Part shown: one piece after another, positions 35,469-45,660 of the stretch
Layout: every line of letters starts with the position of its first letter
Numbering within the stretch: position 1 is the first letter of the stretch
From: Ursus arctos
Taxonomy: Eukaryota > Chordata > Mammalia > Carnivora > Ursidae
DNA: 64,000 bases
Assembly: GCF_023065955.2 (NCBI RefSeq)
Contig: NW_026622852.1
Coordinates: 11,734,423 to 11,798,422, forward strand
Reading direction: 5' to 3'
Made by a program: the position numbers and the translations under genes
Notes under the pieces: model-generated
Told to the model about the DNA's origin: nothing
The model's database searches: none
Seen by the model: the letters and a program-made list of their open reading frames with translations, nothing else

Positions 35469-35690
35469 CACTGGTTCTCAACCAGATTCTCCACAATCCC
35501 CCTCCCACCCAGGGACGTTTGGCAGGGTCTGGAGATGTTTTTTGGTTCTCACGACTGGGAAGGAGCTATTTGCATCTGGTAGAGATAAGGGATACTGCTA
35601 AATGTTCTACAGTTATACAGGACAAAACACCTCAACAGAGAATTAATGCAGTCCAAAACGTCAGGTGCACCCCATTGATAAACCTGCTCC
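35469..35690 (+). mobile_element. MER20-like hAT-Charlie MITE
   Basis: 'cactggttctcaaccagattctcc', 'cccagggacgtttggcagggtctggagatgttttttggttctcacgactggg', 'gatactgctaaatgttctacagttatacaggacaaaacacctcaacagagaatta' and 'tccaaaacgtcaggtgc' reproduce the MER20 order over roughly full length (about 220 bp). It is non-coding. MER20 copies are known to have been used as enhancers in placental-mammal endometrium; nothing here shows that this copy is active. Confidence 0.75.
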
Positions 35691-36160
35691 GGTGGGATCC
35701 TGCCAGAGTTGGGGACTTAGTAAATTGTCAGTATTTCTTTGTCCAGGCACCTGTAGTGGCATAAATTGACCATGTGTCATTTTGGACTGCTGCTGCTCCT
35801 CGGGTGCTAGTATTTGGTACTGTAGATTCGGGATTCCTTAGTCAAAGTTCTGCAACTTAAAAAGCTCTGAAAATGTAAAGTTACTTCATAATTTATTTAT
35901 CAGTAAACCCTTACCTGCATTGACTTCCCTGACGAAGTTTCCAGGAAATCTTGATTTACTTCATTTTGTGTGAATGTGTTTGATTGTAGGGTGTTGGCCC
36001 AGACTTGGCTTGAGGTTTTATATAGAATTGAGGTGCAGTGTAGTATCTTTCTAAAATGTGTGAAATTCTGTGTTTGAAAACACTTTGAGCCCCAAGCTTC
36101 CAGACAAGGAATTGTGAATTTATATATTGAACTGAGTTTTTGCCTAATTTGATTTCTTCT
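35691..36160. other. Unassigned DNA
   Basis: No gene or repeat is recognised. Confidence 0.4.
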
Positions 36161-36313
36161 AAGAAATTAGGTACTGGGTGTTATAGGCAACTAATGAAGC
36201 GTTGAACACTACATCAGAAATTAATGATGTGCTATATGTTGGCTAACTGAACATAATTTAAAAAATAAAGAAATTAAGAGGAAAAAAAGTAAAAACAAAA
36301 AAGAAAGTAGGTA
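36161..36313 (+). mobile_element. Extremely truncated L1 3' end with 13-bp TSD
   Basis: The body at 36174-36300 is only the last about 100 bp of an L1 ('tgggtgttataggcaactaatgaa..ttgaacactacatcag...gctaactgaacataattt') plus an A-rich tail. The duplications aagaaattaggta (36161-36173) and aagaaagtaggta (36301-36313) differ at one base. Confidence 0.9.
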
Positions 36314-36399
36314 ATTTTAGTGATATTTACTGATTTTTTAATTCCAAAAATGATATAAGAAAATTGTGAAGAATTTGACGAGTGCAAAAGTATAGTAAT

Positions 36400-36575
36400 A
36401 TTAACAACCATCCGTGTAGTGCCTACTGTGTGTCCGTAGCTGTTCTCCAAGCTTTCCGTGTATTAACTGAGTCCATCTGCAGAATTCTGTTGTTGCTGAC
36501 AAGTGAAGAAACTGTGGCATAGTGACTTGTCCAAGATCCCATATCTAGTAAATAGCAGAGCTGAGCTTTAAATTC
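36400..36575 (-). repeat. MIR SINE, antisense
   Basis: 'agtgcctactgtgtgtccgtagctgttctccaagctttccgtgtattaac' then 'gacaagtgaagaaactgtggcatagtgacttgtccaagatccc' and 'agcagagctgagctttaaattctgg' are the full antisense MIR order. Confidence 0.75.
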
Positions 36576-36659
36576 TGGTACAAAGAGGAAAATCATCTGT
36601 CATCTCAACAGCTAGACAGGTTAATTGCTTAGGCAGTTGAGAGTAGTTGAGTGAACTGT

Positions 36660-36960
36660 AATTTACTTAAATAGTTTTCTCTTGTTGGGCATTTGGCCTG
36701 TTTTCAGTTTTTCACAATAGGACATTGGCATGAACACATTTACGTATAAATATTTGTCCACGTCTCTGATTGTTTCTTTAGGGAATATTTTTAAAGGGAA
36801 TTGCTTAGAGTGCGTAATTTCTTCTAAATTCTTCATATATGTTGCTAAACATGCCAGTTTTATACTCCCACCAGCACTTCACCCTCATCAGCACTGAATG
36901 CTAACATTTCTTCCCCTGACTTCTGATTCTGAGATGTGGTATCTTGGTATTTTCTGAGAA
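36660..36960 (-). mobile_element. Old L1-type 3' region, antisense
   Basis: 'ttgggcatttggcctgttttcagtttttcacaataggacattggcatgaaca', 'gcttagagtgcgtaatttcttc', 'ttgctaaacatgccagttttatactcccaccagcacttc' follow the antisense pattern of old L1 3' ends. Confidence 0.55.
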
Positions 36961-37249
36961 GATAAGACAGATGGCTGGACAGTTTTTATATTTGTCAGGA
37001 TAGTAGGGTTAAAAAAAAATCCCAGGAAAAAAGCACCCAAATTAAGAAGAAACAACTGATTTTTTAAACTTCAGATTTCAAAAAATTAAATTTTGTAGCC
37101 AGTTTCTTTTCAGATTGATTCATGAAGTTAAATTGAGGCTCCATTTTAAGTTATCATGAAGAGTTTGCAGAAATAAGAATAGCCAGCATTGGGGATGTTC
37201 AGGTCAGAATCTTGTTGGCATGTGATCATTGTATGACTAAAATGGCCAT
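36961..37249. other. Unassigned DNA
   Basis: No gene or repeat is recognised. Confidence 0.4.
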
Positions 37250-37320
37250 TGAATAAATACTTACAGAGCACTTACCATGTGCCAGACACTGCACATTGTG
37301 TTGGGGATGCACTGAAGAAT
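37250..37320 (+). repeat. Ancient dispersed repeat fragment, family not assigned
   Basis: 'gaataaatacttacagagcacttaccatgtgccagacactgcacattgtgttggggatgcactgaagaataag' shares the start motif of the element at 16606. Confidence 0.4.
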
Positions 37321-37324
37321 AAGT

Positions 37325-37545
37325 TTATAATAATAATAGCAAAAGCTGGTGGCTTCTCAGGTGTCAGGCACTGTTCTAACCGCTTAGTATAACTCACTCA
37401 CAGGAACCCTATGAGATCAGTACTATTATTATGTCCAGTTGATTGATGATACCAAACCACAGAGAACGTAAATCACGTGGTCATAGACATATGGCTACTA
37501 AGTGGCAGAGTCAGGATCTGAACCCAGGCAAAGCCTAACTCTTCT
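37325..37545 (-). repeat. MIR SINE, antisense (near full length)
   Basis: Order: 'aggtgtcaggcactgttctaaccgc', 'gaaccctatgagatcagtactattattatgtcc', 'agtggcagagtcaggatctgaacccaggcaaagcctaactcttctgg'. This is a complete antisense MIR layout with a degraded core. Confidence 0.85.
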
Positions 37546-38099
37546 GGTTGAAGGGCGGGCATTAGAGGGTTGGTGCAGGAATCTGGGTATGAGAAAATTG
37601 TGGCTTTAGCTGGCAATCCAGGAATGGAATTGCAGAGAAATGGAAAGAAGAGAAAGTTTTTTAAAGATGGAATTCATCAGATTGGAAGTGAAAGAAGAGG
37701 GACAAGTGTAGGTTTTCTGGCCTGAGTGACTTGCTCGATGGTGGTACCATCAGTTGGGTGGGGAAAATCAGGGAAGAGAGAGGAGCATGTTTTTAGAGAA
37801 GTAGAGATAATTTTAGTTTTGGATTGGTTAGATTGGAGGGGTCTGAATGATGGAGATACCGAGAAGGCCATTATATCTGAAATAGTTGGGAGTTACTGGC
37901 TTGGAAGCTTACCAGATTTGCCCTGGTAGTTTATCAGAAAATTATTTTCTTTAAATATTTGCAATGTGTAACTTATTAGAAGGCTTTAAAGATACTGACA
38001 AAGTTTCATTTGATGGCTGTGGTTTTCATGTATCAAACATGTAAAAATTTGTGTCATTTTACTGCCCTTTTAAAAACATATTAATGCCTGTAGGTGACT
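37546..38099. other. Unassigned DNA
   Basis: No gene is recognised. Frames on both strands overlap at 37677-37929. Confidence 0.4.
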
Positions 38100-38330
38100 T
38101 TATAATGTGGTTGTACTATTATTTCCATAATCAACAATGTGTGAATGAGTAGATTATTGCCATTTTCCTTCATTGTAGGTAATTTTACAGTGGATGTCTT
38201 TGTGCATAAGACACTTCCAGCATCCGGGATTATTTCTTTGGGGGTAGATCAGAACTAGAATTATTTGATTTTAGTACCCATTGCAGAATTACTTTCTTGT
38301 GCTAATTTATGTTCAGCAAATATGTGCAAG
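38100..38330 (-). mobile_element. Old LINE-type 3' fragment, antisense (weak)
   Basis: 'ttttcattgtaggtaattttacagtggatgtctttgtgcataag', 'gggattatttctttgggggtagatc..aactagaattatttga' resemble the same antisense L1 3' motif order as 36660. Divergence is high. Confidence 0.35.
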
Positions 38331-39165
38331 ACTTACCTCTTACTCAGGAGTGGGTTGAATGTTATCTTTGATCATCTTTGTGACACCATTATTCACTCCC
38401 TACTTTTTATAACATATTCTATAATTACAATCATATGATAGCTTTGTATGCTGTATCTTCATTTCACTTTGATCAGTGCCTGATTGGCACAGAATATTGC
38501 CAAGAATTTTTACACAGCTCATCAGATGAGAATGTGGAGATCGTGATCACTGTTCTTTAACTCTGTCTGGAGTATTGATGCCAGGAGATTTAAAGTCACT
38601 CAAGATTTAGTCGGCCAGAGTCTGGATGATAGCGGAAATACATGGAATTCTGTAAAAGATGCCTCTTGTTCAATGTGCATTTTGCCTGTCTCTGTGTGAT
38701 AAGTGGTAGAGAATTAAAGCCACATGTGCGTAACTCAGGACAAACGGTTATCTGGTTATTTGGCGCAAAATTAGAATGACTTTTAGACTAGAATTATGCC
38801 AGTAATTGTGTCAGTTTTTTGACTTTGTGTTCCACTTTTTCCCAGTAAAAATTTTACTCTCCAACCTTTAATTTCTATAATTTTTCCTCCTTAGTTTTTT
38901 ACAGCCAGTGTCCCTTTTTTTGGTGTAATTTTCTCTAAGTTACTAATTTCTGCCTCCAGCGTCATGGTCTCTGGTGTTTTTTGATTATTCCCAAATGAAA
39001 TTTTGGGAAAACTAGGATCAAGCTATTTGTCATTTTGGAATTTTCTGCATTCATAAACTGGCCTTTTTCTTTTGACCTTTTAATGAATTTGCATTATGAG
39101 TTGTTATGAAAGGTTATTACTTAGGGATTACTTATTAATCTGGTTACTCGCCAGAGTGACACATT
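38331..39165. other. Unassigned DNA
   Basis: No gene or repeat is recognised. Confidence 0.4.
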
Positions 39166-39204
39166 AAAAAAAAAAAAAAAAGGTTTGTCCCCCCCCCCCC
39201 CCCC
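39166..39204. repeat. (A)16 ... (C)16 homopolymer pair
   Basis: Sixteen A residues (39166-39181), then ggtttgt, then sixteen C residues (39189-39204). Such long C runs are error-prone in sequencing, so the length is uncertain. Confidence 0.9.
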
Positions 39205-39239
39205 GCCAATCTGGTTCTTCCCATATCCTCCCAAACCAT

Positions 39240-39600
39240 CATCAACCAGGAGAATTATAATATGCAAATAAGCCATCTGCAATGTCCAAATGGGAGAATA
39301 GCTTTAATTTCTTTGTCAGAGATCTGCCAGGGGCTGGTTAGTAATTTCAATAGCTTTCTTAAGATGGAGAGGATCTCTTAAAAAGTACGTTGATTAAAAA
39401 TGTTCCCATAATAATAATTTGGAATTGGGTGCCCAGGCCACTTAATGAGTTAAAAATTTCCTGTTTCCAGATTCAGCCTCTAACTGTGGGATGTCTGTGT
39501 TCCATCATAGGTGTCCTCAACTTAAAAAAAAAAAAACCCCTACAAAGAAGAAAAAAAGTGATACCAACTAAAAAAAATATGAAAGAGTATTAATTTGGAT
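39240..39600. other. Possible conserved noncoding element with an octamer site
   Basis: AT-rich, repeat-free sequence containing the POU octamer atgcaaat (39262-39269) and several TAAT and ATTA homeodomain cores (for example ttaatttc, ttaatgag). Whether it is conserved cannot be seen from one sequence. No coding frame of interest is present. Confidence 0.25.
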
Positions 39601-40559
39601 TGAATACTTGTGGGCCTGTCTTGTTCTCTGAGAAAGTGGGTACCCACAGTGTCCCGATTTTCAAAATGAGAAAGGTAAGAGACAGCAGTGGTAGGCCAAG
39701 AATGATGGATCCTAAGCCCGACCTGTAGGTCCCTCATTTGTCGGGGTATGTGCTTAGGACATTGAGAACAGACTGAAAGTTATGATGTCTGTTGCTGTAG
39801 GGTTGTTTTTTTTTTTTAATTTTCCTTTGTAGATATTTATTTTAATGAAGTATGTATTTTTCAGAAACATTCCTTATAGACCACAATCAAAAGTGGTTTT
39901 TGTTTGTTTTTGTTTTTTTACCAATACATGAGATATTATTTGGATCTTTTGCTGTCGTTTTTGAGTGGGGACTGTACTTGCTGTCATGTTGCAGAGTAAA
40001 ATTATACCTGCTCTTTTCTCAGTTCTTCCATTTCTCTTGAGGTTTTGGATAACCATTTTTCTTTAGCTTGCTGTTGTTTGGAAGCATGAAATAAAGCATT
40101 GGTTCTTCCTTTTTTCCCCGCCTATTTGAGTGGGCCTCTTACTGGTACGTAAGAATGAGGAATAAGAGGTTGGTATCTATGGTGTTGGTTCTTTGAGGCC
40201 CCAAGCCAGGTTGGAATGTTCCCCAGATCTAGAAGCTATGTCATGTCAGTGTTGAGAAGTGTTTGAAGAGCTAGTGGGAATCTAGGTGTAGTGGTCTAGT
40301 AAGTAGAATGGCTGGAAATATGGACTTAGGTGGTGGTGTGTCCGTGTGGAGTTCAAACCTTAGATGTGAAAGAGACTTTATATAGGCTAAGGTATAGACT
40401 GAGACCTTGAGACTTACCAGTTTTAGGGGATTAATTAAAAAGTTGCCTAGGAAGGAGAAAGGAGAGAGGAAGTAGGAAATCAAGAAGGTAACGATGTTCT
40501 GGAAACTAAGACATGGCAATGTTTCAAGAAGAACGTCATCAGGTAATGAGAGCACACAT
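39601..40559. other. Unassigned DNA
   Basis: No gene or repeat is recognised. Confidence 0.4.
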
Positions 40560-41720
40560 GTTTTTGTTTGTTTTTACTATTTTTTGGAAATAACTTCAAA
40601 CTTACAGGAAAAAAAGTACAAAGAATACCTGTGTACCCTTTACCCAGATATACCTGCTATTAAAATTTAGCCCTATTTGCTTTATTATTTCATATATACA
40701 CACATACACTGTGTTTCTGAACCATTTTGAAGGATATATTACATACATCATGGCCTTTCACCTCTAAATACCTAAATATTCATTTCCTAAGAATTGAGAT
40801 AGTCTCTTAGGTAACCACAGTGCAGTTATCAACTTAAGTAAATTTAACATTGATGTGATTTTTAAAAATCACCTCTAATATTTACATTCTAACTTGGCCT
40901 GTTAACTCAATGATGTCTTTTATAATATTTTTCCCTCCAGTGTAGGTTGTAGCCTAGGCTCAGATATTTTCTTTTATTTCACCCATTGGCTTTCTTTAAT
41001 CTGAAACACTTCCACAGTCTTGTTTAACCTCGCATGGCATTGGCAGTTTTTAAGAATACATCCTTTCCCCTTAAAAAAAAAAAAAAAAAAAAATTGCCCT
41101 ACGTTATGGTTGTTTGATGTTTCCTCATGATCCGATTCTGTGTTGGACACAACATCCTTCTCCTGATGTCACATTTAGAGGCAAATAACACCCATTGGTG
41201 GTGATAACTTTGATCACGTCAAGGTGTTGTCCTGTTTCTGGACTGTGTAATTACTGTTTTCTTCTTAATCTTGCAACTAGTAAGTAATCTGTGAGGACGC
41301 ACTGAATTAGATCTTGCAGATATCCTGCTTCTCATCAAAATTACATCAACTGATGTAATATTTAGTATGCATTGGTGATACCTGTCAGATCCAGTGCTTT
41401 CTGGTAGGTGCCCAGTCACGAGTTTTGAACTCAGCACTCCTTCCGTGTTTACCAGTCAGCCTTCAGCATTCTTCTGAAAGCAAGAAACTTCCCTTCATTC
41501 CTGTCTGTTATTGTTATGGAATTACTATGAAATCCTGTTTTCCAATGGATTATAGGTCACTCCTGACCTCAATTATTTTGTTACTTGAATTGTCGCAGAG
41601 TTGGCCAGTGGGAGCCCCTTCAAGCTGGCTCATCTCCATATTGTCTTTCCACATGATTTTATTACTTTGCATCATAATGAGATATTCCAGCTCACTCATA
41701 CCTACTCTGCCTCAGCCCTG
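40560..41720 (-). mobile_element. Old L1-derived segment (L1M-like), antisense
   Basis: Landmarks: 'ggaaataacttcaaacttacaggaaaaaaagtacaaagaatacctgtgtaccctttacccagat', 'ccattggctttctttaatctg', 'tgtttgatgtttcctcatgatccgattctgtg', 'ggtggtgataactttgatcac', 'gcattggtgatacctg'. This order is a common antisense block in mammalian genomes that I associate with L1M 3' sequence. The family name is from memory. A 21-A run lies at 41073-41093. Confidence 0.5.
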
Positions 41721-42479
41721 GATGCAGCCATTTCTTTGAGGAGCTCAGTTCCTTTTGGTGGAGAAAGGTTAGAGTACTTCCAGGTGCATGTTTTCAGTGA
41801 TGCTTTCTGCTGTAGGAAGTATTGGGCCCAGACTTTGAAAACTGCCAATTTCTTGGTTGATGAATTTTAGATCGAGTAGAAATGTTGGGTAATGAGGAAG
41901 GGCGGTTTTGGTCTGCAGTTGTTAAATGAAGAATATGTATTCAGAGTATGTTGGAGACGAAGACTGCTCTTGTATTCATTTGTAATCCTTGGCTACAGCT
42001 AGCCTGACAGATGGTGGTGTCCTTTTTGCTCCAGCCATACTTTTGTTGGGAGGGGTCTGGCCTGCATTTAATGAACATGCATATTCGGGTCCTCTCTCGC
42101 CTGCATTTTGAGTTGTTCTGTGGTCTCACCAAGCTCGGTAGGTTCTCCCCGAGTACTAGAGTATTGCGTGTGAATGGGCAGAGGGAGGAGTGCGGAGGGG
42201 AGCGTGTTCAAGCTTCCTCACGGAAGCAGCCTGCAGATGCCGTTCAGTCCGGGTGTGCTGGCTGCATCCTGGTCTGGGAGCCCCACCTTGAATATTGCTG
42301 TGTGGGATGAGGGGAATCCCAACTGCGGGGCTGTGGGTTCCTTTTTTTCACAAGCCACCTTTTTTCATTGCCCGCCCCCCCCCCAATTCACCTGTTGGTT
42401 TCTGACATTTTTGTACTGTATGGAACCATTTAAGAAGTTTTCCTATGTGCCCTGTCACAAGATTGTCTGTGCAGCAGCC
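41721..42479. other. Unassigned DNA
   Basis: No gene or repeat is recognised. A C run of ten lies at 42375-42384. Confidence 0.4.
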
Positions 42480-42625
42480 TGTGTGGCAGCTGGGGAGAGA
42501 TTAATTCTATTTCACAGGTAAGGAAGCTAGGCAAAGACGACAGGTTTCCGAAGGGGAGAAAGCTAGTCTAATGTCAGAACTAGGACTTCAGCCCAGTGTT
42601 TCTGTCTCTCAATTGCATTCTCCTT
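42480..42625 (-). repeat. MIR SINE fragment, antisense
   Basis: 'attctatttcacaggtaaggaagctaggcaaagacgacaggtttcc' then 'gtcagaactaggacttcagcccagtgtttctg' follows the antisense MIR core and head. Confidence 0.55.
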
Positions 42626-42787
42626 CACCTTGGCCTTGGAAATTCAAAGACTGAAGAAGGTAAGTCAGTCCTCTAGGAGTGGCCTAGCTGTGGAACTTGG
42701 TGGCGATAGGAGGTGGAGTAGATTTCTTGCTTCTTAATCAGTTTCCTGTATGGGGGCTCACATATCAAAGGTAGAATTTTTCTGTTT

Positions 42788-42970
42788 GAAAAGAGAAGCT
42801 GATGGGTATAAGGAGGGCACGTATTGCATGGTGCACTGGGTGTTATACGCAACTAATGAATCATCGAACTTTACATCAAAAACCAGGGATGTACTGTATG
42901 GTGACTAACATAATATAATAAAAAATATTATTATAATAAAAAAAAGAAAAAAAAAGAAAAGAGAAGCTGA
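42788..42970 (+). mobile_element. Very short L1 3' end with perfect 15-bp TSD
   Basis: The body at 42803-42955 is the terminal about 110 bp of a carnivore L1 ('ggagggcacgtattgcatggtgcactgggtgttatacgcaactaatg..ccagggatgtactgtatggtgactaac') plus an A-rich tail of about 40 bp. The perfect duplication gaaaagagaagctga is at 42788-42802 and 42956-42970. The intact duplication and long tail suggest a recent event. Confidence 0.95.
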
Positions 42971-43739
42971 GGTCACTGTGTAACCTCATGGAAAACCAGA
43001 CCCAGGAGTATATCCAAACCCCAGGGTTACCCAAAGGCAATTAGGGAAAACTGTACAAATCAGTCTCACTGCTTTGTGGTTGATGAAGCAGAGCAGAAAA
43101 GCTGTTCTTTTCTCCTTGTCTTTATTTTGGACTTTAATCACCTGACCTCCCTTATCTGATCTGATGGGCTCTCTTGCTGGGGTGGGAGAGGGATCCTCTT
43201 ATTTCTGTAGTTATGGTTCACAGAAGGAGGCTCTGGCCAGAGCACACAGCAGATGGAGCCTGTGGGAGTCCATATTTGTATGGCTCAGCAGGTGCAGGTC
43301 TGGGATGGGTTCTGACCTCTACCTGGCACCTGTTCCTTTTATTGCCTCCATATGTCAGGAGAATCTCACCTCACATTAGTATTTCCACATTTCCTCTGGT
43401 GTGAGGCCAGGTTTGGGAGTATCAGCAGTGATGTTGAGGGGGACCTTTGTGAGGGGCAGTTGAGAAAATGGTTTGAGGTTGGAGAACAATATATAGCTGC
43501 CTCTTCTAGAAGCTTCACTGGGCCCGAGGCACCTTCAGAAAAGCTGTAGTTGGGCTCCATATTTTATATTTCCTGCTCCAGTTTTGTTTTTGTTATTTTA
43601 TTGAAGGCTTCACGTGCTTGGATTTTTCAAATGGGGTGATATTTTTCTTGTTGTCGTTGTTGTTTTTACAATAAAACAGTGGCAATCTAGTGCAGTTACT
43701 TCAAGACACATACGAGCAAGCCTTCACCTATAAATTGAA
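42971..43739. other. Unassigned DNA
   Basis: No gene or repeat is recognised. Overlapping frames at 43164-43560 in several phases and on both strands are treated as noise. Confidence 0.4.
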
Positions 43740-43890
43740 GGCCATTACGTCAGCAGTTCTTAGGGAGTCTGTAGATCCCCCCCTGAAATGAAATGCACAA
43801 TGTTGTTTGTGTGCATGAGTATGTTTTCTGAGGAGAAGCTTCCGTAGCTTTCTGCAGATTCTCATAGGTATTTGACAGCCCTTCTCCAAA
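43740..43890 (+). repeat. hAT-Charlie-type MITE fragment
   Basis: 'cagcagttcttagggagtctgtagatccc', 'ctgaaatgaaatgcacaatgttgtttgtgtgcatgagtatgttttctgaggagaagcttccgtagctttctgcagattctcata' follows the same hAT-Charlie layout as 2870-3015. Confidence 0.55.
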
Positions 43891-44109
43891 GTACATCCTC
43901 TAATAAATCTTTCTCACTTCTCCCTCAGAGGACTGGCTTTGCTGGCTGTGTCCCTGATAGTTTTATAAATCCTTAATATTGAGAGAGAGTCCAGGCAAGA
44001 GGAGGCCTTTAAAAAGGCTTCTCTTTACTGCAACATTTTGGGTCCTGCCCTCCCTCCTCCCCCCCTCCCCACCTGGTTCCCTGAGCAGGGCTCTGAGCTA
44101 GGATGATCT

Positions 44110-44270
44110 TCATTCTCCTTGATTTTGTGTCAGGCACGTGCTGTGTGACCTCCCCTCATTTAATTCTCATGACTACTCTGTAAGTAAGTGCTAAGCATGA
44201 AATACCATGTTGAAGCTATTAAATAGAGGAAGTGGGACTACTGGTAAATTCTGCCAGATTCCAAGGCCAC
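44110..44270 (-). repeat. MIR SINE fragment, antisense (weak)
   Basis: 'gtcaggcacgtgctgtgtgacctcccctcatttaattctcatgactactctgtaag' is the antisense MIR 3' part; the core after it is badly decayed. Confidence 0.5.
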
Positions 44271-44475
44271 TGTTCTTTCAGTACACTCAAGGAACAAAAC
44301 ACCAGCTGTCATCTTTCTTAGCACCCACCAGGACGTCCTCCAGTTCTGTTCCTTCTTGTTCATCCTGTAGGACACCCCAAAGCATGGATATGCCCAGGGG
44401 CCGCCCTCAGCTCATCCGCCTGTGAGAAGCAGTGATCTCAGCTTGCTCTTTGGAGAGTAATGACGGAACTTTCAG

Positions 44476-44746
44476 AAGGTGCTTGATCGGGGCGCCTGGG
44501 TGACTCAGTCGTTAAGCATCTGCCTCTGGCTCAGGGCGAGATCCCGGCGTTCTGGGATCGAGCCCCACATCAGGTTCCTCCGCTGGAAGCCTGCTTCTTC
44601 CTCTCCCACTCCCCCTGCTTGTGTTCCCTCTCTCGCTGGCTGTCTCTCTCTCGGTCAAATAAATAAAAATCTTAAAAAAAAAAAAAGAAAGAAAGAAAAG
44701 AAAGAAAGAAAAAGAAAAGAAAGAAAAGAAAGAAAGGTGCTTGATC
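44476..44746 (+). mobile_element. SINEC-type SINE with 13-bp TSD and expanded GAAA tail
   Basis: The body at 44489-44733 begins ggggcgcctgggtgactcag, has a B box at gggatcgagcc, and ends aaataaataaaaatctt. It is followed by A12 and a (GAAA)n-like tail to 44733. The perfect duplication aaggtgcttgatc is at 44476-44488 and 44734-44746. Confidence 0.95.
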
Positions 44747-45479
44747 CCCAGCCACTTTGCTGGATGCTTCACTCCTAGCCCGGCTGAGGGCTCTTCTAAA
44801 AGCGAAGGCTGGAAACCACGGCCTTCTTGGCTGCTGCAGCACAACTGGAGAAAGAAGAGTAACAGAAATGAAGTGTTAGCAAGCAGACTCCATCTGTTAT
44901 CTGGCTTTTAAAAGTAATCATAATTACGAGGTGATTTTAATGTCGTCACATTGGCATGAAAAATATAAGCCCTGAAGCTCAGGAATTTTAATTCTGGGAG
45001 TGTAATTTGTACATAATGCTATGAATATCATCAATTAAAATAATAACTTGCTGTGGCTGTGTGTCAACGGCACTCTGAGAAGGTACAGGTATTTATTACC
45101 CTGCCGTGCCCCTTCATCCCTCTGTGACAACTGTGTAAACAGAGGATAAAACCTGGTGAATCTGACATAGAGGTTCCCAATGATCTTGGCTGAAAAGACA
45201 CTTAGCATTTAGAGTGGCCATGGGGTTCTTTGTATGTGAAACACGGGGATGGCTTCTTTTCACTGCTCTAGAGGCTCAATAGTACAATGATGGTCTGAAA
45301 AGAGTTGGCTTTGGCCTCTCCTCTGCTGTATTTTAACCTCTTCATGATCACATTTCTTTTTTCCAGCCATCCCACTGGCTGGCTGTGACGATTAGTGCCC
45401 AAGACACGCGAGGGCTCTGCACCCTCTTGGGTGGCAGGACTGACGCCCCTCTGAGGAAATATTTTTATAGCACACAACA
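44747..45479. other. Unassigned DNA, includes a candidate conserved element
   Basis: 44875-45060 is repeat-free and rich in TAAT/ATTA cores: 'aatcataattacgaggtgattttaatgtcg', 'aggaattttaattctgggag', 'atcatcaattaaaataataac'. It resembles developmental enhancer sequence. Conservation is not testable here. Confidence 0.25.
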
Positions 45480-45660
45480 CAAGTCTCTGAGTATCAGAGA
45501 CGTGACTGTGAGACCCTGGGAAAGTGACTTCAGCTCCCCTGAGTCTCCGTTTCCTCTTCTGAACATGACGACATCATTCAGGATCATGGGTTGTTCAGGT
45601 GTAAGGGAGCCAGAATAGAGCAAGCACTGAGCATTGTTAGTGGCACATGGACATTCAAGA
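45480..45660 (+). repeat. MIR SINE, sense
   Basis: 'gtgactgtgagaccctgggaaagtgacttcagctcccctgagtctccgtttcctcttctgaa' is the MIR core, followed by 'agcactgagcattgttagtggcaca'. Confidence 0.7.

Noticed and set aside
40560..41720. Possible retroviral internal region or processed gene
   Set aside because: Motif order fits the common antisense old-L1 block better; no gag, pol or env motif and no open frame with a recognised product.
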